From Shewanella canadensis (GTDB lineage Bacteria > Pseudomonadota > Gammaproteobacteria > Enterobacterales > Shewanellaceae), in contig NZ_RXNU01000017.1 in assembly GCF_003966225.1 (NCBI RefSeq), positions 39,829 to 103,828 on the forward strand: a stretch of DNA of 64,000 nucleotides. Reading direction: 5' to 3'. Of this stretch, positions 17,502 to 26,472 are shown one piece after another. How positions within the stretch are numbered: position 1 is the stretch's first letter; each line of letters begins with the position of its first letter. Below the pieces are notes generated by a model, which saw only the letters and a list, made by a program, of their open reading frames with translations, had not been told where the DNA came from and ran no database searches. The translations under genes and the position numbers were made by a program.

Positions 17502-18248
17502 CTATGACTTGCTTGCTTCGGTTAGCCTTTCACTTATCAGTTTTGCGAAAGCCAGGGCCTGCTGATTATCGCCATGAAGGCAGATGGTGTCGGCTTGGAT
17601 AATCAAAGGGGTATCATCTAAGGTTGTCACCGGCTTATTTCCAATAATTTGTCGTACCTGTTGCCATGCAAGTTGAGAGTCATGTATCACGGCACCATCT
17701 CTGTTGCGGGGAGCGAGTGAGCCGTCACTGAGATAAGTGCGATCGGCAAACGCCTCTTCGATAACCATGAGTCCATGTTGCCGGGCCTGTTTAACCAAGG
17801 GGCTCCCCGCTAAGATCATTAACTTAAGATTGGGGTCTATTCGTTTTATGACATCAATCAAAATAAGCCCTAAAACCTCATTCTTAGCCACTTCATTATA
17901 AAAGGCTCCGTGAGGTTTCACGTGAAACAGTTTAGCTCCCAGTTCATCACAGATGGTTCTCAATGCCATAATTTGTTGACAGATAGAGTCTGACAGTTGT
18001 TTATCTGAAATATTTATTCTCTTACGCCCGAAATGATGTCGATCGGGAAAGCTGGGGTGAGCACCAACATTGACCCTGTTCTTAAGTGCTTGAGTCACCG
18101 TCTTTCGCATGCTCTGAGGATCGCCGGCATGACCTCCACAGGCGATATTTGCCGAGGTGATAAGCATTAGCAGCTCAGCGTCAAACTCACTGCCTTCACC
18201 AAGATCTGCGTTGAGATCTATGGGGTAACCTTTCGGATTTGATAACAT
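17502..18248 (-). CDS. pxpA: 5-oxoprolinase subunit PxpA (LamB/YcsF family)
   Basis: 248 residues with the LamB/YcsF signature IDLNADLGEGSEFDAELL near the N-terminus. Further marks are ANIACGGHAGDPQSM, VGAHPSFPDRHHFGR and VKPHGAFYNEV. With PxpB and PxpC it forms the prokaryotic ATP-dependent 5-oxoprolinase that opens pyroglutamate to glutamate. It is the last gene of the minus-strand run pxpB-pxpC-pxpA, 50 bp after pxpC. A parS-like sequence lies inside it at 17914. The three-subunit set strongly supports the assignment. Confidence 0.93.
   Translation of the reverse strand: MLSNPKGYPIDLNADLGEGSEFDAELLMLITSANIACGGHAGDPQSMRKTVTQALKNRVNVGAHPSFPDRHHFGRKRINISDKQLSDSICQQIMALRTICDELGAKLFHVKPHGAFYNEVAKNEVLGLILIDVIKRIDPNLKLMILAGSPLVKQARQHGLMVIEEAFADRTYLSDGSLAPRNRDGAVIHDSQLAWQQVRQIIGNKPVTTLDDTPLIIQADTICLHGDNQQALAFAKLISERLTEASKS
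17914..17929. promoter_or_regulatory. parS-like ParB-binding site 3
   Basis: GGTTTCACGTGAAACA matches the canonical 16-bp parS TGTTTCACGTGAAACA at 15 positions. It lies within pxpA. Confidence 0.7.
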
Positions 18249-18298
18249 GATGGACCTCAGTGATATTATTGAGCTACGAGCTCGAGACCTTCTTAATC

Positions 18299-19264
18299 TT
18301 AGCCATTGGCATCAATTGCTCTCTGTAAACGATAAAAGTATTGTTCCCATTCATAACCTGCATCATCAGCCTGGCTTGGACTCACGTGAACAAATCGAAC
18401 CTCTTCTCCGGGTCTGGTTTGGGCTAGCTTCCAGAGATCGGCTTCAATCACGGTCGCTATTTTAGGATAGCCACCCGTAGTTTGTGAGTCGGCGAGTAAT
18501 ACTATGGGTTGCCCGGAGGGAGGGACTTGTACCGTTCCCGGCATGACGGCGTGGGATTCCATATCTTGTTGCTGCGCTAAGGATAATGCTATTCCGGATA
18601 GTCTGGCTCCCATCCTGTTACTTTCGTTGGTGAGTTGCCAGGAGGTATTCCAGAAGGCCTTTTTTGATTCTTCCGAAAATAGTGACATCTCCGGTCCGGG
18701 AAGGGCGCGGATCTCATTTGAATACCCCCGCTGCACCGCACCTATGGGTTTCGATATTGTTCCGGCCTGACCTAATTCTAATCTATCTCCATCCTTAAGT
18801 ACGGCACCTAAGACACCGGAAAACCTGGCTTCTAAGAGTGAGCCAGATTTGAGTTGTAAGTTGTTATTCGTATCATCGCGTATTTCACTCACAATTCCGC
18901 CTTCGAGAGCGAGGTAGGCACGCATACCTGATTTTGGTCCCCTCAGGCTGAGGGTTTCGCCCGCTCTTATTTTATTTCGCCAGTTACACCAGATGTCGCG
19001 TTGACCAATAGATATTCGGTAGTTCGCTCCGGTTAATACAAACCAGGTGTCGCGGTTAAATTTAAGTTCAACTATACCGGATGTTAGCTCAATGCCCGCC
19101 GATGCATCGCTATTGCCGAGGAGTCTATTCGCGAGTATTAAGGCGTGCCGATCCAGTGCTCCGCCCGTGGTTATTCCCAGGTGGCGATAGCCTGTGCAGC
19201 CGAGATCTTGTACCGATGAGTGCAAACCGGCCTTGAGGACTTGGATACTATTTCTCTTAGTCAT
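18299..19264 (-). CDS. pxpC: 5-oxoprolinase subunit PxpC (biotin-dependent carboxyltransferase / KipA family)
   Basis: 321 residues starting MTKRNSIQVLKAGLHSSVQD, with the family features GYRHLGITTGGALDRHALILAN, RVLPGPE-like RALPGPEMSLF, and the C-terminal VQVPPSGQPIVLLADSQTTG followed by GYPKIATVI. It is related to allophanate hydrolase subunit 2 and KipA. It pairs with PxpB in the 5-oxoprolinase complex. pxpB lies 28 bp upstream on the same strand. Confidence 0.92.
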   Translation of the reverse strand: MTKRNSIQVLKAGLHSSVQDLGCTGYRHLGITTGGALDRHALILANRLLGNSDASAGIELTSGIVELKFNRDTWFVLTGANYRISIGQRDIWCNWRNKIRAGETLSLRGPKSGMRAYLALEGGIVSEIRDDTNNNLQLKSGSLLEARFSGVLGAVLKDGDRLELGQAGTISKPIGAVQRGYSNEIRALPGPEMSLFSEESKKAFWNTSWQLTNESNRMGARLSGIALSLAQQQDMESHAVMPGTVQVPPSGQPIVLLADSQTTGGYPKIATVIEADLWKLAQTRPGEEVRFVHVSPSQADDAGYEWEQYFYRLQRAIDANG

Positions 19265-19292
19265 TTTCTTTTAGTCACTTTGATACTGCTCA

Positions 19293-19979
19293 TTATTTTG
19301 CTTTAAATTCTAAACTTGTCACCGGAATAAATTGAACCGTATCGCCTGGTTCGACAAGTGTTGGTGAGCCGATGGACTGTGGAGTAAACAGGGGGATATT
19401 GGTGCGACCAATAAGTTGCCACCCTCCGGGGGCTGACGCCGGATAAATACCTGTCTGATTACCACCTATTCCAACGGAGCCCGCCGGAATGGATAATCTG
19501 GGCACTGCCAATCTTGGGGTAAACAGGCTTGAGTCCAGCCCATCGAGATAGGGGAAACCTGGCTGAAATCCCAGAAACAGGACGGTATATTTCCCGCTTG
19601 AATGTCGCCGTATTACCTCCTCACAACTGAGTTGGTGATACTTGGCTACCTGCTCCAGATCGGGACCAAACTCTCCACCATAGACAAGGGGGATCTCCAC
19701 ATTTCGGCCACTGAGGCTCATCTCTTTCGCCTGTAGCCAGAGTGTGCCTAATTGAGCTAACCAATAATTTATTCGATTGGTACTCTTCACAAAGAGGGTG
19801 AGATTGCTCATGCCGGGGACGATATCGATAAATTCATCTGTCTGTCTGCATCGATCGGCCAACCACCAAATTTTGCGTTGGATACACAGTCTCGACGCCT
19901 GCGGAAAATCATTGGTGCAGTCTATAACCACTGCACTCTCCCCCAACCTAAATACCTTAGGGCTTTGCTCTGTTGTCAT
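19293..19979 (-). CDS. pxpB: 5-oxoprolinase subunit PxpB (KipI family)
   Basis: 228 residues from ATG 19979 (MTTEQSPKVFRLGESAVVI). The family core is visible: DIVPGMSNLTLFV, EIPLVYGGEFGPDLEQVA, FLGFQPGFPYLDGLD, PRLAVPRLSIPAGSVGIGG and GIYPASAPGGWQLIGRT. It resembles allophanate hydrolase subunit 1 and KipI. The frame extends 33 codons further upstream to a GTG at 20078, with another ATG at 20024, but the extra residues do not look like the family, so the shorter start is preferred. It is the first gene of pxpBCA. Confidence 0.9.
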   Translation of the reverse strand: MTTEQSPKVFRLGESAVVIDCTNDFPQASRLCIQRKIWWLADRCRQTDEFIDIVPGMSNLTLFVKSTNRINYWLAQLGTLWLQAKEMSLSGRNVEIPLVYGGEFGPDLEQVAKYHQLSCEEVIRRHSSGKYTVLFLGFQPGFPYLDGLDSSLFTPRLAVPRLSIPAGSVGIGGNQTGIYPASAPGGWQLIGRTNIPLFTPQSIGSPTLVEPGDTVQFIPVTSLEFKAK

Positions 19980-20193
19980 TCTTAGCTTCTTATTGTGGCC
20001 ACTTAAGCTAGTTTCGGCATTCATTGTCGTAAAAACAAGCGGTAAGTATAACTTTGAGTCGGAATTTGTTTTTACCACTTATGATAGAGGATAGAATCCC
20101 CGCTATCTGTTTTTGTCTTAGTGTAGTCATAGAATATTGTCCTATAATCTTTCTGTACCTCTATTACATTCCCTTTATACCCGGTCATAAAAA

Positions 20194-21237
20194 TTGGTCA
20201 TAAAATTACTCCAGAAAATATTCAATATCAGAGATAATGCTGTCGTTTCTCAGCCTAAAAGTTTCACTCTGAACCCTGAATTACAGCAGATATCAAGCAC
20301 GAAACCTAAGGCGAGTCTCGAGCCGTTAAGCTCTGTTACTGACTCTGTCGATGTTTCGGCACTCTTCTATAGCCTGCTTTTTCCTGTGAGGGAGAAAGAT
20401 CAGGGAGGTGTGGCTAACAACTTAGAGAAAAATGTTATCGGCGATGTGGAACGAGCCTTGTCTTCGCCTATGGCGATTGCAGAAAATGTGCTTAAGTTGC
20501 CGACTCGCATGGCTGAACTTGATAAGAAACTGGGCGATGAAAGTGCCGATATCAAGGTATTACTCGAACTCATGCAGAAAGATCCTGTACTGAGTGTAGA
20601 AGTTCTCAAGTTATGTAACTCTCCCGTCTTTAAGCGTTCAGAGAGAGAGGTGACGAGTCTTCAGCAAGCCTTCGTGCAATTAGGTCGAGATCAATTAAGG
20701 CGTTTCGTTACCACCTCTCTGGTACGGGAGATGATAGAGATAAAACCCATCTATTATCGACGCTTTGGTTTGCAGATTTGGCGTCACTCTATGCAGGTGG
20801 CATTTTTGTCTTCCGAGTTGTCTAATGAGGATCCCGATACGGCATTTATGTTAGGTCTGCTCCATGATGTGGGTAAGATAGCTATCTTCAAGATGTTGTT
20901 GGATGGGTTTAACTTAGCCGACCCCGGTGAGCTTCCCTGCTCCTCTCTGTTTAGACAGGTGATGACCTCTAAGTCATTAAGTTTAAGTGCACTTCTGGCT
21001 CGGTGTTGGCAGTTGCCGGCAAGTTTTGAGACATCTCTGAACGCATTAGCCAATACGAGTGCTAAGCCAACTGAAAGACTTGCCGTCGTAGTCTGGCAGG
21101 CTAACTTAATCAGTGAGTGCTCTATGCTACATCAAGCAGGAAAATTAGATGAAGTGTGTTTAAACCGATTAATTATCGATGCCGACCTGACTCGCGAAGA
21201 GTTTGATCTCTTTCATGAGAAGCTTAAAACGTTTTAA
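20194..21237 (+). CDS. HDOD domain-containing protein
   Basis: 347 codons from a TTG at 20194 (MVIKLLQKIFNIR); no nearer ATG fits, and the ribosome-binding site is weak, so the start is uncertain. The region from about residue 90 to 290 is an HDOD domain: LMQKDPVLSVEVLKLCNSPVF, LQQAFVQLGRDQLRRFV, IWRHSMQVAFLSSEL and FMLGLLHDVGKIAIF. HDOD proteins are degenerate HD-superfamily proteins implicated in signalling. This one still has an HD-like LLHDVGK, but no linked GGDEF, EAL or receiver domain. It is convergent with glyS across a shared terminator. Confidence 0.85.
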   Translation: MVIKLLQKIFNIRDNAVVSQPKSFTLNPELQQISSTKPKASLEPLSSVTDSVDVSALFYSLLFPVREKDQGGVANNLEKNVIGDVERALSSPMAIAENVLKLPTRMAELDKKLGDESADIKVLLELMQKDPVLSVEVLKLCNSPVFKRSEREVTSLQQAFVQLGRDQLRRFVTTSLVREMIEIKPIYYRRFGLQIWRHSMQVAFLSSELSNEDPDTAFMLGLLHDVGKIAIFKMLLDGFNLADPGELPCSSLFRQVMTSKSLSLSALLARCWQLPASFETSLNALANTSAKPTERLAVVVWQANLISECSMLHQAGKLDEVCLNRLIIDADLTREEFDLFHEKLKTF

Positions 21238-21277
21238 GCGTTCCGGACATAAATCCCCTCCAACGCAATCCCTATAC

Positions 21278-21310
21278 AAAAAAGCCCCAGAATTATCTGA
21301 GGCTTTTTTT
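21278..21310. terminator. bidirectional terminator between the HDOD gene and glyS
   Basis: A tract AAAAAAGCC, loop, GGCTTTTTTT forms a stem with A and T tracts on both sides, serving the two convergent genes. Confidence 0.85.
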
Positions 21311-21340
21311 AGTTCCTAGAACCTAGGCACTAGGATCTTC

Positions 21341-23410
21341 TTATTGTAGCAATGAAATATCGGCAGCATGCAGGAACTGTTCGCGTAGGCTGGATAGTAG
21401 CGCTAAACGGTTGTTCTTCAGTGCTTCATCGTCGGCCATAACCATCACATCTTCGAAGAAGGTATCGACGCTTTCACGCAGATCAGCAAGTAGTGCTAAT
21501 GCTTCCTGGTAGTTAGCAGCAGCAAACAGCGGTGCCAGTTGTGGCTGAAGTTCGTTCAGCTTTTCGGCTAATACTTTCTCAGCATTCTCAACTAACAAAC
21601 CTGCATCGATAGCTGCCGGAAGTTCACCCTCAACTTTAGCCAGAATATTAGATACACGCTTGTTGGCAGCGGCAAGTGCCGATGCTTGTTCAAGACTTCT
21701 AAAGTGAGATACTGCTTTGATGCGACTATCGAAATCGGCTGGTGATGTAGGGCGACGTGCCAATACAGCTAAGATAACGTCTACGCTAACACCTTGATCT
21801 TGATACCAGGCGCGGAAACGACCCATAAAGAACTCTAGTACCTGCTCGGCAGCCTTATCATTGGTAAGGTTGCTACCATGTAGCTCTTGCGCTTTAGCGA
21901 TAAGGTCTACAAGGTTTAGCGGCAGGTTGTTCTCGACGCAGATACGCAGGATACCGATAGCTGCACGGCGAAGTGCGAATGGATCGGCTGCGCCCTTAGG
22001 TGCTTGGCCAATACCGAAAATACCCACTAAGGTATCGAGCTTTTCAGCTAAAGCGACACATACAGAGACAGGCGCAGTTGGAACTGTGTCACCAGAGAAC
22101 TTAGGCTTGTATTGCTCTTGCAGGGCAAGGGCTACCGCTTCAGTTTCACCGTTCAGGCGTGCGTAATGCATACCCATAGTGCCCTGAAGATCAGTAAATT
22201 CCATTACCATGTTGGTCATCAGGTCAGATTTAGACAGTAAACCTGCGCGAGCCGCTTCATCGGCGTTAGCATCTATGCTGTTAGCAATAAAACCAGCCAT
22301 ATCTGAGATGCGCGCGACACGATCTTTGATGGTGCCCAGTTGCTTCTGGAATATCACTGTTTCTAAACTCGTAAGGCGAGACTCTAGTGAGTCTTTCTTA
22401 TCGGTTTCGAAGAAGAATTCTGCATCGGCAAGACGCGGACGAACCACTCTCTCGTTGCCTGCAATAATCTGCTGCGGATCTTTAGATTCTATGTTGGTGA
22501 CGAAGATAAAGTTAGGCATTAGCTGGCCTGCTTTATCAAATACCGGGAAGTACTTTTGATCGCCTTTCATGGTGTAAACCAAGGCTTCGGCGGGTACATC
22601 CAGGAACTTCTCTTCGAAATTGGCGGTTAATACAACAGGCCACTCGACCAGAGAGGTCACTTCTTCAAGTAGATCGTCTTCTAGATCGGCTACGCCACCA
22701 ATCTTGGCGGCAGCAGCTTCAGCATCGGCTTTAATCAGTGCTTTACGCACCTCATAATTGGCCTCTACTTTACCTTGTTCTTTAAGTGCAGATAGGTAGT
22801 TGTCGGCATGATCAAGCTCGAAGCTTGGTTTGCCCATAAAGCGGTGACCACGAATAACGCGAGCCGACTTTTGACCTAACAACTCACCTTCAACCACTTC
22901 ACTGCCAAGCAGCATAGTCACAGTGTGAACCGGACGAATAAACTGAGTGGTGTTGTTACCCCAGCGCATTGGCTTAGGGATAGGTAGCTTGTCTAACGAG
23001 CGTTGCGCCATAACGGCAATAAGGCTCTTCGTTTCAACACCAACCACTTTAGCTTGGTGTAACAGCCATTCACCTTTATCGGTTTTAAGGCGTCCGGCTT
23101 GCTCAACAGTAATACCATTACCACGAGCCCAGCCCATAGCGGCTTTTGTTGGGTTACCGTCAGTATCGAAGGCTTGAGCGATAGCTGGTCCACGTTTTTC
23201 TACCACTTTGTCAGCCTGAGCTAGAGCAAGTTGGTTAACGCAGATTGCTAAACGGCGAGGGGCCGCATGCCATACCGCAGACTCAAAGCTGAGTTCTGCT
23301 TTTTTTAGTTCATCGGTAAAATTGCTAAGAAAAGACTCAGCTAACTTACGTAATGATTTTGGAGGTAGTTCTTCAGTGCCTACTTCAATCAGTAAGTTTT
23401 CAAAATTCAT
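21341..23410 (-). CDS. glyS: glycine--tRNA ligase beta subunit
   Basis: 689 residues, the length of E. coli GlyS. It begins MNFENLLIEVGTEELPPKSL, the conserved EIGTEELP motif, and contains DLQGTMGMHYA and the catalytic-support region PFALRRAAIGILRI. A C-terminal anticodon-binding-like domain runs from about residue 580. With GlyQ it forms the alpha2beta2 glycyl-tRNA synthetase. It starts 11 bp after glyQ, one operon. The 3' end abuts a CTAG-rich repeat. Confidence 0.97.
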   Translation of the reverse strand: MNFENLLIEVGTEELPPKSLRKLAESFLSNFTDELKKAELSFESAVWHAAPRRLAICVNQLALAQADKVVEKRGPAIAQAFDTDGNPTKAAMGWARGNGITVEQAGRLKTDKGEWLLHQAKVVGVETKSLIAVMAQRSLDKLPIPKPMRWGNNTTQFIRPVHTVTMLLGSEVVEGELLGQKSARVIRGHRFMGKPSFELDHADNYLSALKEQGKVEANYEVRKALIKADAEAAAAKIGGVADLEDDLLEEVTSLVEWPVVLTANFEEKFLDVPAEALVYTMKGDQKYFPVFDKAGQLMPNFIFVTNIESKDPQQIIAGNERVVRPRLADAEFFFETDKKDSLESRLTSLETVIFQKQLGTIKDRVARISDMAGFIANSIDANADEAARAGLLSKSDLMTNMVMEFTDLQGTMGMHYARLNGETEAVALALQEQYKPKFSGDTVPTAPVSVCVALAEKLDTLVGIFGIGQAPKGAADPFALRRAAIGILRICVENNLPLNLVDLIAKAQELHGSNLTNDKAAEQVLEFFMGRFRAWYQDQGVSVDVILAVLARRPTSPADFDSRIKAVSHFRSLEQASALAAANKRVSNILAKVEGELPAAIDAGLLVENAEKVLAEKLNELQPQLAPLFAAANYQEALALLADLRESVDTFFEDVMVMADDEALKNNRLALLSSLREQFLHAADISLLQ

Positions 23411-23421
23411 TTGTTATTCCT

Positions 23422-24327
23422 CTACTTACAGATTGGGAAGCCGAGAGCTTCACGGGCTTGATAGTAAGACTCCGCAACGCCTTTAGCCATAGTACGAACG
23501 CGTAAGATATAACGCTGGCGTTCAGTAACAGAGATAGCGTGGCGTGCATCAAGCAGGTTAAATGCGTGAGAGGCCTTCATAACTTGCTCGTAGGCAGGCA
23601 GTGGAAGGGGCTTTTCTAGTGTGAGTAGACGTTGACAAGCTTTCTCGCAATCATCAAAGTTTCTAAATAACACTTCAACGTTAGCGTGTTCAAAGTTATA
23701 AGCTGACTGTTCAACTTCGTTCTGGTGGAAAATATCACCATACATAACTTTGCCCATTGGGCCGTCTGTCCACACTAGATCGTATACGTTATCAACTTCC
23801 TGGATGTACATCGCAAGGCGTTCGAGACCGTAAGTGATCTCGCCAGTGACTGGCTTACACTCTAATCCACCTACTTGCTGGAAGTAAGTGAACTGTGAGA
23901 CTTCCATGCCGTTTAACCAGACTTCCCAACCAAGACCCCAAGCGCCCAGAGTCGGTGACTCCCAGTTGTCTTCAACAAAGCGCACGTCATGGATGTCCAT
24001 GTCGATACCAGCGGCTGCTAAAGAACCAAGATAAAGCTCTTGAATATTGTCCGGAGACGGCTTTAACACTACTTGGAATTGATAGAAGTGTTGTAGGCGA
24101 TTCGGGTTGTCGCCGTAACGGCCATCAGTAGGGCGGCGACTAGGTTGAACATAAGCACAGCTCATCGGCTCTGGGCCTAATGCTCGTAAGAAGGTCATAG
24201 GGTGGAATGTACCCGCTCCTACTTCCATGTCCAATGGTTGAACGATTGCGCAACCTTGCTGCGCCCAGAACTCCTGCAGGGTCATAATGAAACCCTGGAA
24301 TGTCTTTACGTCATGTTTCGTCGTCAT
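23422..24327 (-). CDS. glyQ: glycine--tRNA ligase alpha subunit
   Basis: 301 residues, the class II catalytic subunit. Signatures: FQGFIMTLQEFWAQQGCAIV, EVGAGTFHPMTFLRALGPEP, YVQPSRRPTDGRYGDNPNR and LQHFYQFQVVLKPSP. It makes glycyl-tRNA with GlyS. The divergent gene tag lies 156 bp upstream, so promoters for both are in 24328-24483. Confidence 0.98.
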   Translation of the reverse strand: MTTKHDVKTFQGFIMTLQEFWAQQGCAIVQPLDMEVGAGTFHPMTFLRALGPEPMSCAYVQPSRRPTDGRYGDNPNRLQHFYQFQVVLKPSPDNIQELYLGSLAAAGIDMDIHDVRFVEDNWESPTLGAWGLGWEVWLNGMEVSQFTYFQQVGGLECKPVTGEITYGLERLAMYIQEVDNVYDLVWTDGPMGKVMYGDIFHQNEVEQSAYNFEHANVEVLFRNFDDCEKACQRLLTLEKPLPLPAYEQVMKASHAFNLLDARHAISVTERQRYILRVRTMAKGVAESYYQAREALGFPICK

Positions 24328-24483
24328 GTCTACTATCTACGCCGTCAGGATGATACCAACCTTTCTTTATGCTATTTAAGCATGCAGAACAAGCTTGGAA
24401 ATTGAAAAAATGGTTTCGATTATACCTTGTAGATTTGGTCATATGTAGGTTATTTTTTATCACACAAGATAAAAATTGGAAAA

Positions 24484-25074
24484 ATGACCATGGAAATGCA
24501 GCGTTGTAGTTGGGTAGGGGCCGATGACCTCTATCAGGCGTATCACGATAAGGTATGGGGGCGTCCCGTTTATGATAGCCAGGAGCTGTTTGCTAAGCTC
24601 TGTTTAGATGGTCAACAGGCGGGACTTTCCTGGATCACTATTCTCAAGAAACAGCAAAATTATGAAGCGGCTTTTGCAAATTTCGACCCTACGATTATTG
24701 CAAAATTCGATGATGAAAAAGTAGAAGCCTTGCTGCAGAATAAAGGCATAGTGCGTAATAGACTAAAGGTAAACTCGATCATCAAAAACGCCCGCAGCTA
24801 TATCAGCTATACAGAAAATGGGAATGATTTTTCCGAATTCTTGTGGAGCTTCGTCGGAGGAAAACCCATAGTGAACACATTCGAGACTATGGCTGAGGTT
24901 CCTGCGCAGACGCCAGAATCGGAGGCTATGTCTAAGGCATTGAAAAAACTTGGTTTTAACTTTGTCGGCCCCACCATTTGTTACGCGTTTATGCAGGCCG
25001 TTGGTATGGTTAACGATCATACAACAAATTGTTTTTGTTATGATTTACATCTAGAAGGATCCGAGGGAGAATAA
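24484..25074 (+). CDS. tag: DNA-3-methyladenine glycosylase I
   Basis: 196 residues beginning MTMEMQRCSWVGADDLYQAY, followed by HDKVWGRPVYD. The family marks are FAKLCLDGQQAGLSWITIL, NKGIVRNRLKVNSIIKNA and GFNFVGPTICYAFMQAVGMV. The terminal HTTNCFCYD supplies Cys and His ligands of the zinc snap with the N-terminal Cys. It removes 3-methyladenine from alkylated DNA. GGAAAA precedes the ATG at 24484; two further in-frame ATGs lie within 5 codons. A weak GC hairpin at 25090-25104 follows. Confidence 0.96.
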   Translation: MTMEMQRCSWVGADDLYQAYHDKVWGRPVYDSQELFAKLCLDGQQAGLSWITILKKQQNYEAAFANFDPTIIAKFDDEKVEALLQNKGIVRNRLKVNSIIKNARSYISYTENGNDFSEFLWSFVGGKPIVNTFETMAEVPAQTPESEAMSKALKKLGFNFVGPTICYAFMQAVGMVNDHTTNCFCYDLHLEGSEGE

Positions 25075-25140
25075 CGCTCCTTCGATGGGGCGGTTTAAGA
25101 CCGCTTCTTTGGCCGTTATTCAGTTTTGGATCTTGTGTTG

Positions 25141-26307
25141 ATGAGTCATAAAAGCGCTGCCTATATTTGGTGTTCTAACTACGTTTTTCAGTTTTTCTTT
25201 TGTTTTGGGATTTTCCTCCCTTTCTATCAACTGTGGTTGAGTGAGCAGGGAATGGGAAGCGAGAGCATAGGTATTATCCTGGCCGTGGGGTTAATGAGTC
25301 GTTGTGCGGCAAGCATTATAGGTGGGATATTAGCCAAGCATGAGAGTCAGTACCAAAATGTACTAAGAGTGGTCAGTGCCTTGGGTTTGTGTACCGCCAT
25401 TTCTATGGTTTATTGGAGCCCGAGTTTTTATCATCTATTGATATTAACGATATTGTTTAATGCCGCCATAGCACCGGTATTTGGATTATCCGATGCTATT
25501 ATCGCCACCTTAGACAAGAGAAAAATCCTCAGCTATGGACCGACCCGCATGTGGGGATCGCTAGGTTTTGTCGGCGCAACTGTGGTTGGTGGTTATTGCT
25601 TTGAACTGTGGACGATTAGTGTCTTGCCTATCATCCTCATTATCAGCTGTAGCCTGATGCTCTTTTCGGTAACCCTAAGGTGCCCTGATCTGCAAACAGA
25701 TCGGTCGCAACATAAAATGTTAGCGGAAGATAGCAAGCACTGGCTTGGTGCCGAACTGATCTTGTTGTTGGGGATATTATCTTTATTGCAGGGCAGTCAT
25801 GGTTTTTTTTACGGATTCAGTTCCGTATATTGGCAAGAGATAGGTATAGCAGAAGGGGTTATTGGATACCTGTGGGGAATATCTATAGTCAGTGAGATTC
25901 TGGTGTTTATCTTTGCTAAGAAAGCTTTTAGTAATGTGTCGCCTAAGCTGTTACTACAAATTGCCAGTGTTGGGGTTCTTGTGCGTTGGGGAGCGCTCTC
26001 ACTCGCTGAGCAACCCTTGTACATCGCATTAAGTCAAACGCTGCATGGAGTGACGTTTGCTATGACCCATCTTGCAGCAATTAAGTCTATTCAGCTGTAC
26101 CTTCCCGAATCTCAGATGGCAAAATTTCAAGGCTTGTATAATGGTCTATATATGGCGGTGACGGCATTAGTTACTTTTGTTACTGGCTACCTGTTTGATA
26201 GCCTTAAAGCCGACCTATTTATCGCGATGGCTATTTTTGGGGTTGTTGGGTTTGTGCTTACCTTTTCTTTGAATCTGAAACCAATCAAGAAAACCGTCAC
26301 GGTATAA
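25141..26307 (+). CDS. MFS transporter, HcaT-like (3-phenylpropionate permease family)
   Basis: 388 residues from ATG 25141, with about 12 hydrophobic segments. The N-terminus FQFFFCFGIFLPFYQLWL, the intracellular SRCAASIIGGILAKH and the YGPTRMWGSLGFVGATVVGG motif are typical of the MFS_1-like/HcaT group, which resembles sugar:proton symporters. The E. coli member is linked to 3-phenylpropionate uptake, but no aromatic catabolic gene is nearby, so the substrate is not assigned. It ends just before a terminator whose stem contains a perfect parS. Confidence 0.82.
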   Translation: MSHKSAAYIWCSNYVFQFFFCFGIFLPFYQLWLSEQGMGSESIGIILAVGLMSRCAASIIGGILAKHESQYQNVLRVVSALGLCTAISMVYWSPSFYHLLILTILFNAAIAPVFGLSDAIIATLDKRKILSYGPTRMWGSLGFVGATVVGGYCFELWTISVLPIILIISCSLMLFSVTLRCPDLQTDRSQHKMLAEDSKHWLGAELILLLGILSLLQGSHGFFYGFSSVYWQEIGIAEGVIGYLWGISIVSEILVFIFAKKAFSNVSPKLLLQIASVGVLVRWGALSLAEQPLYIALSQTLHGVTFAMTHLAAIKSIQLYLPESQMAKFQGLYNGLYMAVTALVTFVTGYLFDSLKADLFIAMAIFGVVGFVLTFSLNLKPIKKTVTV

Positions 26308-26329
26308 GATTCAATGTGGTTAAAATTAA

Positions 26330-26361
26330 AAAAAGAGTGTTCCACGTGGAACACTCTTTTT
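26330..26361 (+). terminator. terminator whose stem is a parS palindrome
   Basis: A perfect 32-bp palindrome centred at 26345/26346, with AAAAAGAG and CTCTTTTT arms around TGTTCCACGTGGAACA. Its A and T tracts make it a plausible terminator for the MFS gene and, in reverse, for transcripts from the other side. Confidence 0.75.
26338..26353. promoter_or_regulatory. parS-like ParB-binding site 4 (perfect)
   Basis: TGTTCCACGTGGAACA, a perfect 16-bp palindrome identical to the site at 27724. It forms the stem of the terminator at 26330-26361. Confidence 0.75.
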
Positions 26362-26472
26362 GTTTCTGCTTGTCGATGATACTTTTACAAATACGTTTTC
26401 AGCAAAAATTTGAATTTGGCCGACTTTTAATTAATTTTTAAATTTTCCTGAAACCAATTTTTTCGGGGCTAC

